A stretch of 64,000 bases of DNA, taken from NCBI GenBank assembly GCA_023362775.1, contig JALMGJ010000005.1:87059421-87123420 (forward strand), given 5' to 3'. A program made the position numbers and the translations under genes. This DNA comes from Charina bottae (Eukaryota; Chordata; Lepidosauria; Squamata; Charinaidae). Position 1 is the first letter of the stretch. Each line of letters starts with the position of its first letter. Positions 46,924 through 57,420 of the stretch are shown piece by piece. The notes under the pieces were generated by a model. The model had not been told where the DNA came from. It searched no databases and saw nothing but the letters and a program-made list of their open reading frames with translations.

Positions 46924-47859
46924 GACACAAAGCAAATTATACAAGGCAAATAATATTGCTGACTTTTTTAGCAGGAGCTATAAGGTGTCTGTAGTATGTA
47001 GTTTTACCTAAAATCATAGTGTCAGAAAAATAAGTAAAATAAAGACTTTCTACTGAAATTCTGACAGCAGGCAAAAATTGATAGTTGGTACTAGTTGGCA
47101 CTGAAATGTGTAAGCTGGGAATATAGTTTGTTGTACTGTAGTGATAATGGAAAGCAATCTGAGTTTAGAAAAACAAGAACACTATGTATGCCATGGCAGA
47201 AACAGTGACATCTAATGCAACCAATGTCTTTTACGCAAGAGCAGGCAAGAAAAATAGAACGAAGACCAGAAACTCTAGATGATTTCTATGATTTTATGTG
47301 GCAGTTCCATTTCTCTTCTTCTTCCGCCCCCTTGCACTTCCCTTTCATGCTTTACATTAAAATTAGAGATTAAAAGTTGCTGTAAATTGCATAGCTTTTG
47401 TCCTCTGTTTTCTTTTAAAAACTGGGTTTCTCAGCAATGTGTAAGAAGAAAGCTTTCTTTCAGAGTGAAAATATCTGGAATATGTCTTCTGCAATTTTTT
47501 TCCAAAGAAGACCATGAGGATTAAAGAAAATGTAAGTGAGCACATGGACAAGTGTTTCTACAAACCCTCCTTTTTATTCTACAGCATCCCAAGGTTCATT
47601 TAGATAAGCACTTTCTGATAAATTTTGTGGGTTTCCAAGTTTTGAAAAATCCCCACACATATTGCTAAGATGCTGATAGCTATGCATTTCCTTCATGCGT
47701 GGGGTCCTATCAAGACATCTAGTGCTATGAGAGTCTTAAAACACTAGAAATTTAGAAGAAGCCAGAAAAAAAATGAAACACTACTTCCTGTCACTGATAG
47801 ATGTCAGCTAAAACCACTTAAATATGTCACGTATGATCATGGACAATGACACTTCCCTT
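46924..47859. other. Unassigned intergenic DNA
   Basis: No feature recognised. Confidence 0.5.
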
Positions 47860-48350
47860 TCACAATTCTTGGACTTGGACTTGATTGCCACCTTTGAATC
47901 TAAAACAGCTATTATACCAGCAATAACTGGTCATGCCACAATGCAGTAGTCTGAGTAACCAAATTCTCTGGCATACCCAGGTATTGTGCCCCCAGGTCTT
48001 CTCCATCATCAGGGAATCACACATTTGCTTATCTGCCAATAAGTAGATTAGTTGTGCCACCATTTACCAGCAGTGCTCTGTGACCCTTTACACAGAACAA
48101 AACGGTCAATATCTGTGCAAAAGTATACAGTACATCAATGCAAATCTGACTTCGTAAGAGATCATTGTTCAAAATCCAGCCGGGAGACATTTCAAACCCC
48201 CAGAATACTCTGTCTTCAGGGGTGCAAGCCTTGATAAATGATAAATCCATCTCATTGCAACGCTGCATGAGATGATGCAGCAAAGTTTCATTCACGCTAT
48301 GTTCCAGGCAAGAATGGCACACTCAACTGCTACTTCATATTCCATCTCTC
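47860..48350 (-). other. Exon-like open frame, unknown identity, frameshifted
   Basis: The minus strand reads MEYEVAVECAILAWNIA, a stop, then in another frame SVNETLLHHLMQRCNEMDLS, FIKACTPEDRVFWGFEMSPG, WILNNDLLRSQICIDVLYTF and GHRALLVNGGTTNLLIG before a stop near 48032; a further frame follows. The text is protein-like over about 110 codons. No family recognised. It lies on the same strand as the open frames at 46.3, 44.0 and 43.2 kb. Confidence 0.35.
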
Positions 48351-48510
48351 ACATTTCTTTTCATTGTTTCCCTTTTCCTCCACCACCACAGCTGTATGTA
48401 TATGTAATACATATACTTCAGAACTTTATTTTATGCACTTGATGAAGTGGACTTGGTGAAACAGCACAAGGAATATTTGCCATTCTGGTTGCCAGAATAC
48501 AAGATGGATG

Positions 48511-49246
48511 CTGAGGAACTAGAAAGAGTGCATAGAGGAGCAACAAACATGGTGAGGTGCTTGGGGGCTAAGTCTTTAAAAGAATGGTTAAACGAACTGG
48601 TTATGTTTAGCGTAAATAAACAAGGGGGCGTGGTGGCTCAGCGGGTAAGATGCCAGGCTTGTCGATCGGAAGATTGCAAGTTCGGAGGTTCGAATCCCTA
48701 GCCCTGCGTGCGGAGTGAGCTCCCGCACTAGCTCCAGCTCTTGCCAACCTAGCAATTCGAAAGCATGCAAATGCAAGTAGATGAATAGGTACCACTTCGG
48801 TGGGTAGGTAACAGTGTTCCGCGCGTGTCATGCCGGCCACATGACCGTGGAAGCGTCTTCGGACAACGCTGGCTCTTCGGCTAACAAACGGAGATGAGCA
48901 CCGGCCCCTAGAGTCGGACACGACTGCACAAATGTGCGGGGGGTACCTTTACCTTTACCTTAAGGGGAGACAGGATAGCAGTCTTCAAATACTTGAAGGC
49001 ATGTCACAGAGCAGAAAGTGTGGATTTATCCTCCAGAGCACCTAAGGGTGGGGCAAGAACCAGTAGGTGGAAAGTTAACAGAGAAAGATCCGAACTTGAA
49101 ATAAGAAGGAATTTCCTGACTGTAAGAGCTCTTAAGCCGTGGAATGGCCTGTCTCTTGGAGACATGCTGGTTTTCAAACAAAGGTTGAACAAATGTTTGG
49201 GATGTTTTGAGGATTCCTGCCCTGGGCAAGGGGTTAAGAATATCTC
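48511..49246 (+). pseudogene. CR1 ORF2 C-terminus, interrupted
   Basis: The coding part of the CR1 fragment. After removing the SINE the frame runs from the LERV..ATNMVR region to the WNGL..FKQRLNKCL region, as in avian and reptile CR1 proteins. The reverse transcriptase and endonuclease are absent. Substitutions at conserved positions (for example HRGATNMVRCL for the usual RRATKMIRGL) mark it as an old copy. Confidence 0.85.
48628..48961 (+). mobile_element. tRNA-derived SINE, family A (copy 7), full length, plus strand
   Basis: The only plus-strand copy and the best reference for the family. The head carries an A-box TGGCTCAGCGG (48634-48644) and a perfect B-box GGTTCGAATCC (48687-48697). 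The body is about 200 bp and includes GCATGCAAATGCAAGTAG. Near the 3' end GAGTCGGACACGACT (48911-48925) is identical to the BovB 3' end at 29431-29445, and the tail is a (CCTTTA)n repeat. The short word AAGGGG borders it on both sides (48622-48627 and 48962-48967), a possible 6-bp duplication. The head is not a functional tRNA. Confidence 0.95.
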
Positions 49247-49277
49247 CAAGTTCCCTTCCAGTCCTATGATTCTATGG

Positions 49278-51174
49278 GGTTATGGACTCTGGTCCACAAA
49301 AGCTTAGGGGATAATAAATAGGTTTTTTTAAAATATGTTTCTTCATTGCAAAGGCAGCAATAGCACATTAGAAAATACAATAGGCCGTGTGGTTCATTGA
49401 AATTGTGAAATGAATATTACAATTTCAGAGCTTGTATTTATTAATGCTTTGTTCATTACAAGAATGCATAAACTACCCACCATCATTATGGATTGCAGTG
49501 CTTCATAATCCTAGAGTTACGGGTCTGTTCTTACATGGAATGCATGCCGGTCAACATCCCTCCAAATCCACTGCGGACACCGAATGGTATTCAGTCTAGG
49601 ACTGGGAAAATGGGACTCTTTTTGGCACGTGGAGTTCCCAGAACATTTGATGTGATCTTTCAATCTTACGCTGTTTCTAAAAGCTTCTTCCCAAGGGCAC
49701 ATTTAGGACTAAATTAAATCTAACTTTGACTTAATTAACATTTTCAATGATAATGAACGCAATATAGATTCACAGGAAGCGTTTATATTGTGTTGTAAAA
49801 ATGGATAAAATTTTAATAACTCTTTATTAATAAGTGATGTCTCTCCAGACCAGTAAAGCCTAAAGCTGTCCAGCGCTCTATGTGAAGGTCTAATCTAGAT
49901 TTCCTAATGCAGGTGGAAGAGAGATGCAGAAGTCTGGCTTGACATTTGCTCTAAGCTTGTCGTGAATCAAGGCTTTGCTTCTTCATCAGTACTTTATTTC
50001 ATCTAAGTAAAGGTCAGAATTGGGGCTCAAGGCAGGCTATGACAGAAACATTCAAGAGGAAAGAGAGCTAGTCCTGGCATCTGTCATCTGAAATCCCTCA
50101 GAAGAAAGAGAGATGGAGAACTAACCGACGAGTATCTCTCCTACACCGAGGAGGTAACAGGGAAAATCTCCTGCCTGGTGGTAAGGAACTGTCAGGGTGA
50201 GTTTCTTGACAACCAGCCATATTCAGGAAATAAAAATGCAAACATAATTTCCATGTCACCTTGCATAAGGGCCTCGCTGAAACCGGTTCCATTGGCGGAG
50301 GACAACTTCTTTTCCTGCAGCCTATGCCCCTCAAAGTAATCCATTCACTACTCACTTTCCTGTGACCCTGGAAAGAAACACTACCTAAAGTAGAAGCCGA
50401 AGGGGACTGCTCAGGAAGACTTCTCTCTGCCTTTTCCATGATCCATCCTTCTGACAAAATCTTCAGAAACATGTCCTGCTCAGCTTAGGAATGTCTACAT
50501 CTGTGCTTTCTTCAGGTATCACAAACAAGACCAAATCCAACCTTGCCCCACCATCCGACAAAACTGGTATGTTTCACAGCAGTTTGCAATAGTTAGTATG
50601 GGTGAGCCCGTTTCTTGGCTGTGGTTATGTTAAATGAGTAAATCTCGGCTGCTATGCTATTTTATGTTATTTCTATTATTTTTAATTTTGGTTGTTTTTA
50701 CTATGATTTTATTCTGTTTTTAACTGAATAGAGACATGTGTATGAGATGGGTGGCCATACAAATTTATTAAGTAAATAAATAAAAATAAGCAAATAAAAA
50801 TTAATCAGGCTGTCTGGGATTTATTGTCATAACGCTGTAAGTCTTTGACCAGGGAAAATCCAGTTTTTAAAAGTCTTTGATATTCTGTGCAAAGGTTAAG
50901 TAATAAAGCAACTTATTCTCAAACAAAAACCAAGTTCCACTAGCGTCTTTCCCATTGGTTGAAGCTATTGTTAGATGAGCTCATAATGCATGGGGTTTCT
51001 TCTTGACGGCCCGCTAAAAATAAATAAAGCCAGCCAGCCAGGATGCTGAAAATACCCATTTTCCAAGTGCAAGAAATATATTTTGTGGAATTACTACTAG
51101 AAACGACCAATGCTGATGGTTGAATGCCTGAAAACTATCTTGTCATTTGGAAGTCAGAAGCATCATCAAATAGT
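49278..51174. other. Unassigned intergenic DNA
   Basis: An open frame at 50098-50472 on the minus strand has no recognisable domain. No element recognised. Confidence 0.5.
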
Positions 51175-51186
51175 AGGGTTGCTCTA

Positions 51187-51536
51187 GGTAAAGGTAAAGG
51201 TTCCCCCCACACATTTGTGCAGTCATGTCCGACTCTAGGGGCCGGTGCTCATCTCCGTTTGTTAGCCGAAGAGCCAGCATTGTCTGAAGACACTTTCATG
51301 GTCATGTGGCCACATGACGCACGCGGAATGCTGTTACCTACCCACCGAAGTGGTACCTATTAATCTACTTGCATTTGCATGCTTTCGAATTGCTAGGTTG
51401 GCAAGAGATGGAGCTAGTGCGGGAGCTCACTCCGTCACATGGGGCTAGGGATTTGAACCTCTGAACTTGTGATCTTCCGATCGACAAGCCTGGCGTCTTA
51501 CCTGCTGAGCCACCACGCCCCCTTGGGTTTGAGTAG
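51187..51536 (-). mobile_element. tRNA-derived SINE, family A (copy 8), full length
   Basis: Full-length minus-strand copy. A 12-bp duplication AGGGTTGCTCTA flanks it at 51175-51186 and 51537-51548. The right-hand duplication begins about 13 bp beyond the normal head end, so this copy carries a few extra 5' bases (TTGGGTTTGAGT on the plus strand). Confidence 0.93.
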
Positions 51537-51548
51537 AGGGTTGCTCTA

Positions 51549-53075
51549 CTGTTGCTGTATTTCTTCACTGTATTCCTCTTCACCCAACTTTTAATTTGGA
51601 GGAAGTTATCATATCAAATCCATTTAATCTTTATTGCACATTGGGGAAGATACATACTGTACATTATCATGTCCCTTTAAGTATAAGGCAATCCAAATAT
51701 AGCCAATTATACCCCCTCCCTCTCAGGGTCTTAAATATTTCTTCCTCCCCACGCAGTTCAAGCACCAGAAAACTATGGTGGTGTGGAGGTTGATTCACTT
51801 GACATTTTCATGTGAACTGATCCAAATTACACTCAGGAATTTATACGTAATCTGGAATGCAAATATACACTAATTACCTGCATTTTTTTCATCTTATTGC
51901 AATTCAATTTGCAACTCATTGGCACAACATTTTTATATTAGGGAAAAAAGATGCATAAAAATGACATTATTTCCAAATAGGGAAAAGATGTACAAGTTAG
52001 CAGAAATGTATACAAACTGCATACAAATTTCTGTTGTTGTGTTTTGTTAAAATGCAAATTGATACAGACATCTGACTATCAGATTTAAGGCTGGAAAATT
52101 GAGAAACTGATCAAAACCACAAGGCACATATTTACCCATCCTCAATTATGAAGGATATAGCTTTTCAGTATCTTGGAAGAGACATACAAAATCCTGAAAG
52201 TATTATTTGATCCATATACTTTGCTAAACTTTATTTTCAAACAAACACACAACAGGAAAATACTTTAACTTTATTAATGCTTGAGAAAAATGGGAGAAAA
52301 AACACACCATTACTGGAAAAGAAATAGAATTTTTGTTTTGGAAGAAGCCAAACCTAGGGATTTGGATTGCTTATTTATTTCTTGCCTCTGTTCTTGCAAT
52401 GCCAAAAGTCTACCTTTTCATATAACAACTGCTACAGCTTTCCCCAAAGTTTTATCTTTCAGCATAGCAATGCAAGAATGAGATTGTAAAAGCTCTGTGT
52501 TATACAAAGGTCATAATTTGTGACACCTGCATTGCATGATTTCTCATCTCTGTGGGATTGAATTAATACAATTTTTATTGTGTCACTCTGCCCTTGATTT
52601 GATTGTCTTTTCATATTAGCCTCATTAAGAAAATGTCAGGCTAAAGTAACACTAATGTTCTCCAACAGTAACTGGTTGGACTGTTTCATAAAATCTGCAT
52701 TAGGAAAACAGAACTGTCTGATTACAAGATCTTGTGTGGCCACTGATAAGACAGCATCTCAGTTCCTCGTAACATTTTCCCATCAACTCTGTCAACTCTT
52801 AAGACTATTTCTTATTTATATACTGACAAAGCCATGAACTGTTTCCTTCATCTCAACTTGTCAAAGGGCAAAGTTGGAAGTCTTGCTTCCTTCAATAGGC
52901 CTCATTCCACACCCAAGGATATTAACAAGCAAAAGTTCACAGGATGTAGAATGTAGTCTTTGTTATAGGGACAGTATCTTTAGAACATAAGCAACACAAA
53001 TTCAAATAATGTTATTTCAGTCATTGACTGGTAAAATAATATAAAACTAAAATAGAAATAGAAATAAAGTGAAGT
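51549..53075. other. Unassigned intergenic DNA
   Basis: AT-rich with no recognised gene or element. Confidence 0.5.
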
Positions 53076-53147
53076 CAAAACAAAACAAAACAAAACAAAA
53101 CAAAACAAAACAAAACAAAACAAAACAAAACAAAACAAAACAAAACA
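53076..53147 (+). repeat. (CAAAA)n minisatellite-like pentanucleotide repeat
   Basis: About fourteen uninterrupted CAAAA units. Confidence 0.97.
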
Positions 53148-53770
53148 GCCAGCATGTAGAGAGTAAGGAAGATGATGTTGACAGAAATAGGCCAGATCCG
53201 TCACCAAAGTGACAAGGGGGATCCACATGGCTTAAGTCCCAAAGAAGAAGGCATGAACAAGTGATTCAGGCAGACACCTTCCTAATTCACATGAGTCTGA
53301 TGGGGGCAGGGGGGGAAGTGAATCACAGTCAGATTTGCAAGATTGATGTCTAAAACTAGCTTTATTGATATTGACTGTAGTAACAAAATCTTACAAGTCT
53401 GACTGAAATGAATGAATTGAAGTGGATCTTGCTTCACACACACCCCACCACCACCATTATATGCATTTTCTTGCTGGCTATTAAAGAGTTATATAGCAAT
53501 TATTTGCAGTGTATCTCTATTCAGTTTAGGGCAGCCTCCCCCAATCTTGGTACATTCCACACACATGGACCTCTATTCTCTGTTCTTGGCAATTATCATA
53601 TTAGTTGGGGAAACCCGTATTTGAAGCCCACACATCTCAGGAGAATTCAGGTTGGGAAAGACTGATTTACAGCAATAAAAACATATGTGGCAGATGGGGG
53701 AAAAAAGGAATTCCCATCCAATTCACATCATATTGTATACAAAGCTCTCTCTCTTGCTTTCTCTTGCTTT
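53148..53770. other. Intergenic DNA with a possible worn hAT MITE
   Basis: At about 53531-53671, CAGCCTCCCCCAATCTTGG at the left and CAGGTTGGGAAAGACTG at the right resemble diverged hAT TIRs, with GAAGCCCACACATCTCAGG inside as in other hAT fold-back elements here. No clear target duplication is seen. The remainder is unassigned. Confidence 0.4.
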
Positions 53771-53930
53771 TGCTTTCAAGTCAGTCTTGACTCTGGACAA
53801 CTACATGGACAGCAGTTTTCTTGGCAACATTTTCAGAAGTGGCTTGCCATTGCCTGCTTCTTGGGGCTAAGAAAGAGTAGCTGGCCCAGCTAAGGTAGGA
53901 CTAGAGATCACAGCCTCCCCGTTTCTAGTT
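53771..53930 (-). mobile_element. Sauria SINE, worn
   Basis: TTTTCTTGGCAACATTTTCA, AGAAGTGGCTTGCCATTGCC and AGGACTAGAGATCACAGCC follow the order of the Sauria SINE middle and B-box region on the minus strand. Both ends are diverged or lost (only a partial tail, GTCTTGACTCTGGAC). Confidence 0.75.
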
Positions 53931-54113
53931 TTTTTTATTTATTTATTAATCAAATTTATCACCGCCCACCTCTACCACGGTAGACTCTGGGCGGTTTACA
54001 ACAAATGTTAAAATTAAAGTTAAAAATCAATAATCATTAAAATACAATAAACAATACAATAAATAAGAATATAAAAATCCAGAGGATGGTAGGAACTTAA
54101 AAGGAGGTCATTA

Positions 54114-54650
54114 TTAAACTAACCACCCCCAGGAGGAACTATCTCTACCTTTGTCCCACGCCAGGCGGCAGAACCAGGTTTTTAGGGACTTCCTAAAGGC
54201 CAAGAGGGAGGATGCCTGCCTCACCTCTGGGGGCAAGATGTTCCACAGGGCGGGCGCTATCGCAGAGAAGGCACGCCTCCTGGACCCCGCTAGATGGAAT
54301 TCCTTTGTTGACGGGGTCCGCAGCATGCCCTCCCTGCATGACCGGGTGGGGCGGGTAGATGCAATTGGGATGAGACGGTCCCTCAGATAGCCTGGCCCCA
54401 TGCCATGTAGGGCTTTAAAGGTGATAACCAACACCTTGAATTGGACCCGGAAGCAAACTGGTACCCAATGCAGCTCGCGGAGCAGTGAACATGTGCTGAT
54501 CTTCTCGCACACATAACCACTCGAGCGGCTGCATTTTGGACTAGCTGAAGCTTCCGGATACTCTTCAAGGGTAGCCCCATGTAGAGCGCATTGCAATAAT
54601 CTATATGAGAGATGACAAGGGCATGAGTGACTATTTGGAGGGCCTCTCAA
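54114..54650 (-). pseudogene. LINE ORF2 C-terminal block, frameshifted
   Basis: One frame gives LLRELHWVPVCFRVQFKVLV, ITFKALHGMGPGYLRDRLIP, RRRAFSAIAPALWNILPPEV and RKSLKTWFCRLAWD, nearly the same as at 17.16-17.5 kb. The preceding bases (GLPLKSIRKLQLVQNAAARV) are in another frame, so a shift lies near 54490. Confidence 0.88.
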
Positions 54651-55301
54651 TCCAGGAAGGGGCGCAACTGGCGCACAAGCCGAAGCTGTGCAAAGGCCCT
54701 CCTGGCCACGACTGCCACCTGCTCTTCGAGCAGGAGTCGTGAGTCCGGGAGGACCCCCAAGCTCCAGACTGAGTCTGAACGGGGTAGTGCCACCCCATCC
54801 AGAATTAAAGATGATAACTTCCTGGAAGCCGAGGGGCCGTCAATCCATAGCCACTCCGTCTTACCAGGGTTCAGTTGAAGCCTGTTGTTCCCCATCCAGG
54901 CCCCTACAGCCCCTAGGCACTGAGATAGGGTGTCCACTGCAACACTTACTTCACCCGGGATGGAGATATACAATTGAGTATCATCAGCATATTGGTGATA
55001 CCTCATCCCGTGATGACGGATGATCTCACCCAGCGGCTTCATGTAGATGTTAAATAGGAGAGGAGAGAGAACCGAACCCTGTGGCACCCCACAAAGAAGG
55101 GCCCGTGGGTCGGATCTCTCCTCTCCTATTACCACCGATTGCGAGCGACCCTGGAGGAAGGAGGTAAACCAGCGCAAAACTACACCGCCCACCCCCAACT
55201 CCCTGAGTCACTCCAAAAGGATACCGTGGTCGACGGTATCGAAAGCCGCTGAGAGGTCCAAGAGAGCGAGAATGGATGCACTCCCTCCATCCCGCTCCCA
55301 T
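54647..55301 (-). pseudogene. LINE reverse transcriptase block with YADD
   Basis: Contains GVVLRWFTSFLQGRSQSVVI, VPQGSVLSPLLFNIYMKPLG (motif B) and MRYHQYADDTQLYIS, the catalytic YADD box at about 54975-54992. It goes on to LNPGKTEWLWIDG and ends at LRLVRQLRPFLD. The part at 55050-55301 in another frame overlaps its N-terminal end, and a frameshift near 55200 separates it from the upstream block (motif A region AFDTVDHGILLE is split by it). Confidence 0.88.
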
Positions 55302-56494
55302 CAGAGATCATCCATAAGCGTGACCAATGCAGTCTCTGTCCCATATCCTGGCCTAAAACCTGACTGAAAGGGGTCTAGATAATCCGTTTCATCCAGAATC
55401 CTCTGGAGTTGCAGTGCCACCACCTTCTCAACCACCTTTCCCAAAAAGGGAAGGTGGGAGACAGGATGAAAATTGTTCAAAACAGTGGGGTCCAGGGAAG
55501 GTTTCTTGACGAGGGGGTGCACCAGTGCCTCCTTAAATACTGCTGGAAACACCCCCTCTGCTAAGGATGCATTAATCATCCCCTGGACCCAACCACATGT
55601 AACCTCCTGAGCTGATTTCACCAGCCAGGAGGGACATGGGTCAAGATGGCACGTGGTGGCGTTTACAATCCAGAGGATCCTGTCTACTTCATCAGGCCCA
55701 AAAGGATCAAACCGTTCCCAGATAACAGGGTAAGTACGAACCTCTGGCATCTCTCCAGATTGTGCTTCACGCTTAGAGTTAAATTTGGAATGAATCTTAG
55801 CGATTTTGTCCTGCAGATGCTCAGCAAATTCTTCCAATCGGCCCTGTAGATGGGTCACCGTATCTTCGTGACCCAAAAGAGATCTAGTAATCTTAAATAG
55901 GGCCGTCGGGCGGCAATCTGCGGACGCAATAAGAGCGGAGAAATATTCACGTTTCGCCGCTCTTACCGCCACAAGGTAGGCCCTGATAGCGGCTCTAGAT
56001 TGTGTCCGGTCAGATTCAGTCCTCGACTTCCTCCAGCAGCGCTCTAGACGTCTCTTAACCCTCTTCAAAACCCTCAACTCCTCCGTGAACCACGGGGAGT
56101 GACGGGTCGAACGAGGCAAGAGAGGCCGCATAGGCGCGATCCTGTCCAGGGCCCCGGCCGCCTCCTTATTCCAAGCTGCGGCCAGGACCTCCGCTGGACC
56201 GTGCATCAGATCTTCGGGTATAACCCCCAGCTCCTTTTGAAACCTCATTGGGTCCATCAGTTGCCGGGGGCGGACCAATCTAATAGGTCCTGCCTCCCTG
56301 TGGAGTGGGGCGGCACAAGAGAGCCTCAGGGTCACCAGGGCGTGGTCTGACCATGACAATGGGGATAGATGTAACTCTCCCCTCAGATCACATTGCCACT
56401 GCTCAGACAAGAAAACTAAGTCCGGGGTGAGGCCACTGTCCCGAGTCGGGTCCCGAATAATCTGTGACAGGCCCATGGTTGCCATGGTAACCAT
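55301..56494 (-). pseudogene. LINE endonuclease end, linker and RT start, 397 codons open
   Basis: A long intact frame. It begins in the APE endonuclease (LSQIIRDPTRDSGLTPDLVF, with the conserved SDH as LSWSDHALVTL), continues through an R/E-rich linker (RVKRRLERCWRKSRTESDRT, REYFSALIASADCRPTALFK) and enters the reverse transcriptase (LVHPLVKKPSLDPTVLNNFH, PVSHLPFLGKVVEKV, FQSGFRPGYGTETALVTL). The ATG used is internal; the true protein starts much further upstream and is lost. Confidence 0.9.
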
Positions 56495-56745
56495 GAACTC
56501 CCGAGCTGTCTCAGAGGTCTGTCCCAGGGAAGGCAGATTGAAATCCCCATAAGTCTGGGGAATTCCACTGCCAACCCTGAGACGGCCTCAAGAAGCTCGG
56601 GCAGGGAGGTTGCCACGCAGCAGGGAGGCTGGTACAGCAGCAACACTCCCAACTGCTCTCGAGAACCTAACTTGAAGAACAGGGTTTCACACCCGGCCAC
56701 TTGTGGAGCAGTGCCCCATAGTTGAGGTCTATAACCATCACACCA
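56416..56745 (-). pseudogene. LINE APE endonuclease remnant with GDFN motif
   Basis: In one frame the minus strand reads AGCETLFFKLGSREQLGVLL, LYQPPCCVATSLPELLEAVS and GLAVEFPRLM; the catalytic motif GDFNL follows in a second frame at 56548-56534, so a one-base shift lies between. The N-terminal half of the endonuclease is not present. Confidence 0.8.
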
Positions 56746-56869
56746 AATCGGCTCTCTATAGAAAGGTATTAGTATTTGTATATTGTTTTTCAACTATTAC
56801 TGACTTCAACCTGAAGGCATTAATAAGCTATTCTCCTGTATACCTATCAACAGCCCTTCAGTTTCTAGG

Positions 56870-57420
56870 AAGCCATTTTTATAGCAAGTGACTGCTCCAC
56901 AAAGCTGCTCCTTTGGCACATACTCTGGTCAACTGCAAGATACGGTAAGAGGCTTCAATACCAATTCTGTACTGCAAGTCACTTCTACAGTGACTCGGGA
57001 GCCTTGCTACCAATTCTGAAAAGGCCTGGGAGAACAGCCAGGTTTTTAAACACTCCTGGAACATCACTGGGGTGGGAGCAGAATGGATCTTGGTGGAGGG
57101 AGGATCTCATTCCACACAGGAAGCACCACAATAAAGAAGGCATACTTGCTGGGGCCCAGTAGATGCGATTGTTTGATTGAAGGGACCCAAAAGCACATCA
57201 ACTCTGCCCAATTGCACTGGATGGGCCGAAATGGTGGGAGATGGGTGGTCTCTCGAATAATCTGGCTCCAGGAGCTTGGGTCTTTAGGCTTCTCAAATCA
57301 CAGCCTATCTTCCTACATGGGGAATCTCTTTGGAAATTTGGCAGGATTTGCAAAAGCAAAAGCAGCCTTCAATTCAAAGGTGAGGGAATCCTCCTCCTCC
57401 ATCAGGCCTACCTAAAACTC
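56870..57420 (-). pseudogene. Worn 3' part of an L2-like LINE, antisense
   Basis: The minus strand contains VMFQECLKTWLFSQAFSE near 57070-57010 (compare FRKALKTWLC in the better copies) and, upstream, a region whose plus strand reads GGTGGAGGGAGGATCTCATT and GAAGCACCACAATAAAGAAGG, as in antisense LINE C-termini of this group. It is much more diverged than the adjacent 53.9-56.7 kb LINE and is a separate, older insertion. Confidence 0.6.

Larger units (their letters stand above)
48436..49277 (+). mobile_element. CR1 LINE 3' end, split by a SINE
   Basis: Two blocks, 48436-48627 and 48962-49277, together form the last 0.5 kb of a CR1 element. The final bases TCCTATGATTCTATG are the CR1 3' terminus. 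The first block encodes ELERVHRGATNMVRCL and the second RGDRIAVFKYLKACHRAE, ERSELEIRRNFLTVRALKPW and FKQRLNKCLGCF, the usual CR1 ORF2 ending. The family A SINE between them inserted later. Confidence 0.93.
53936..56745 (-). mobile_element. L2/Vingi-like LINE, 2.8 kb, antisense, 5'-truncated
   Basis: The longest element in the window. Reading the minus strand from 56745 down: end of an APE-type endonuclease, linker, reverse transcriptase, C-terminal region, and a 3' untranslated end with CCGCCCAGAGTCTACCG and a tail of AATAAATAAATAAAA. Its C-terminal part is close to that of the copy at 16.9 kb. It is GC-rich relative to its flanks. Several frameshifts make it non-functional. The 5' boundary is approximate because the sequence fades near 56700-56790. 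Confidence 0.9.

Noticed and set aside
48628..48700. tRNA gene (A- and B-box, cloverleaf-like head)
   Set aside because: The head is part of a 330-bp repeat with a BovB-like motif and tail, present in eight copies with target duplications; it is a SINE promoter, not a tRNA gene.
50098..50472. 124-codon minus-strand frame
   Set aside because: No recognisable motif and no splice context; kept as chance.
53076..53147. Poly(A) tail of a retroelement
   Set aside because: It is a regular CAAAA repeat and no element body was recognised on either side.
54627..56350. Plus-strand frames over the antisense LINE
   Set aside because: Shadows of the LINE ORF2 on the minus strand, which has the recognisable endonuclease and RT motifs.
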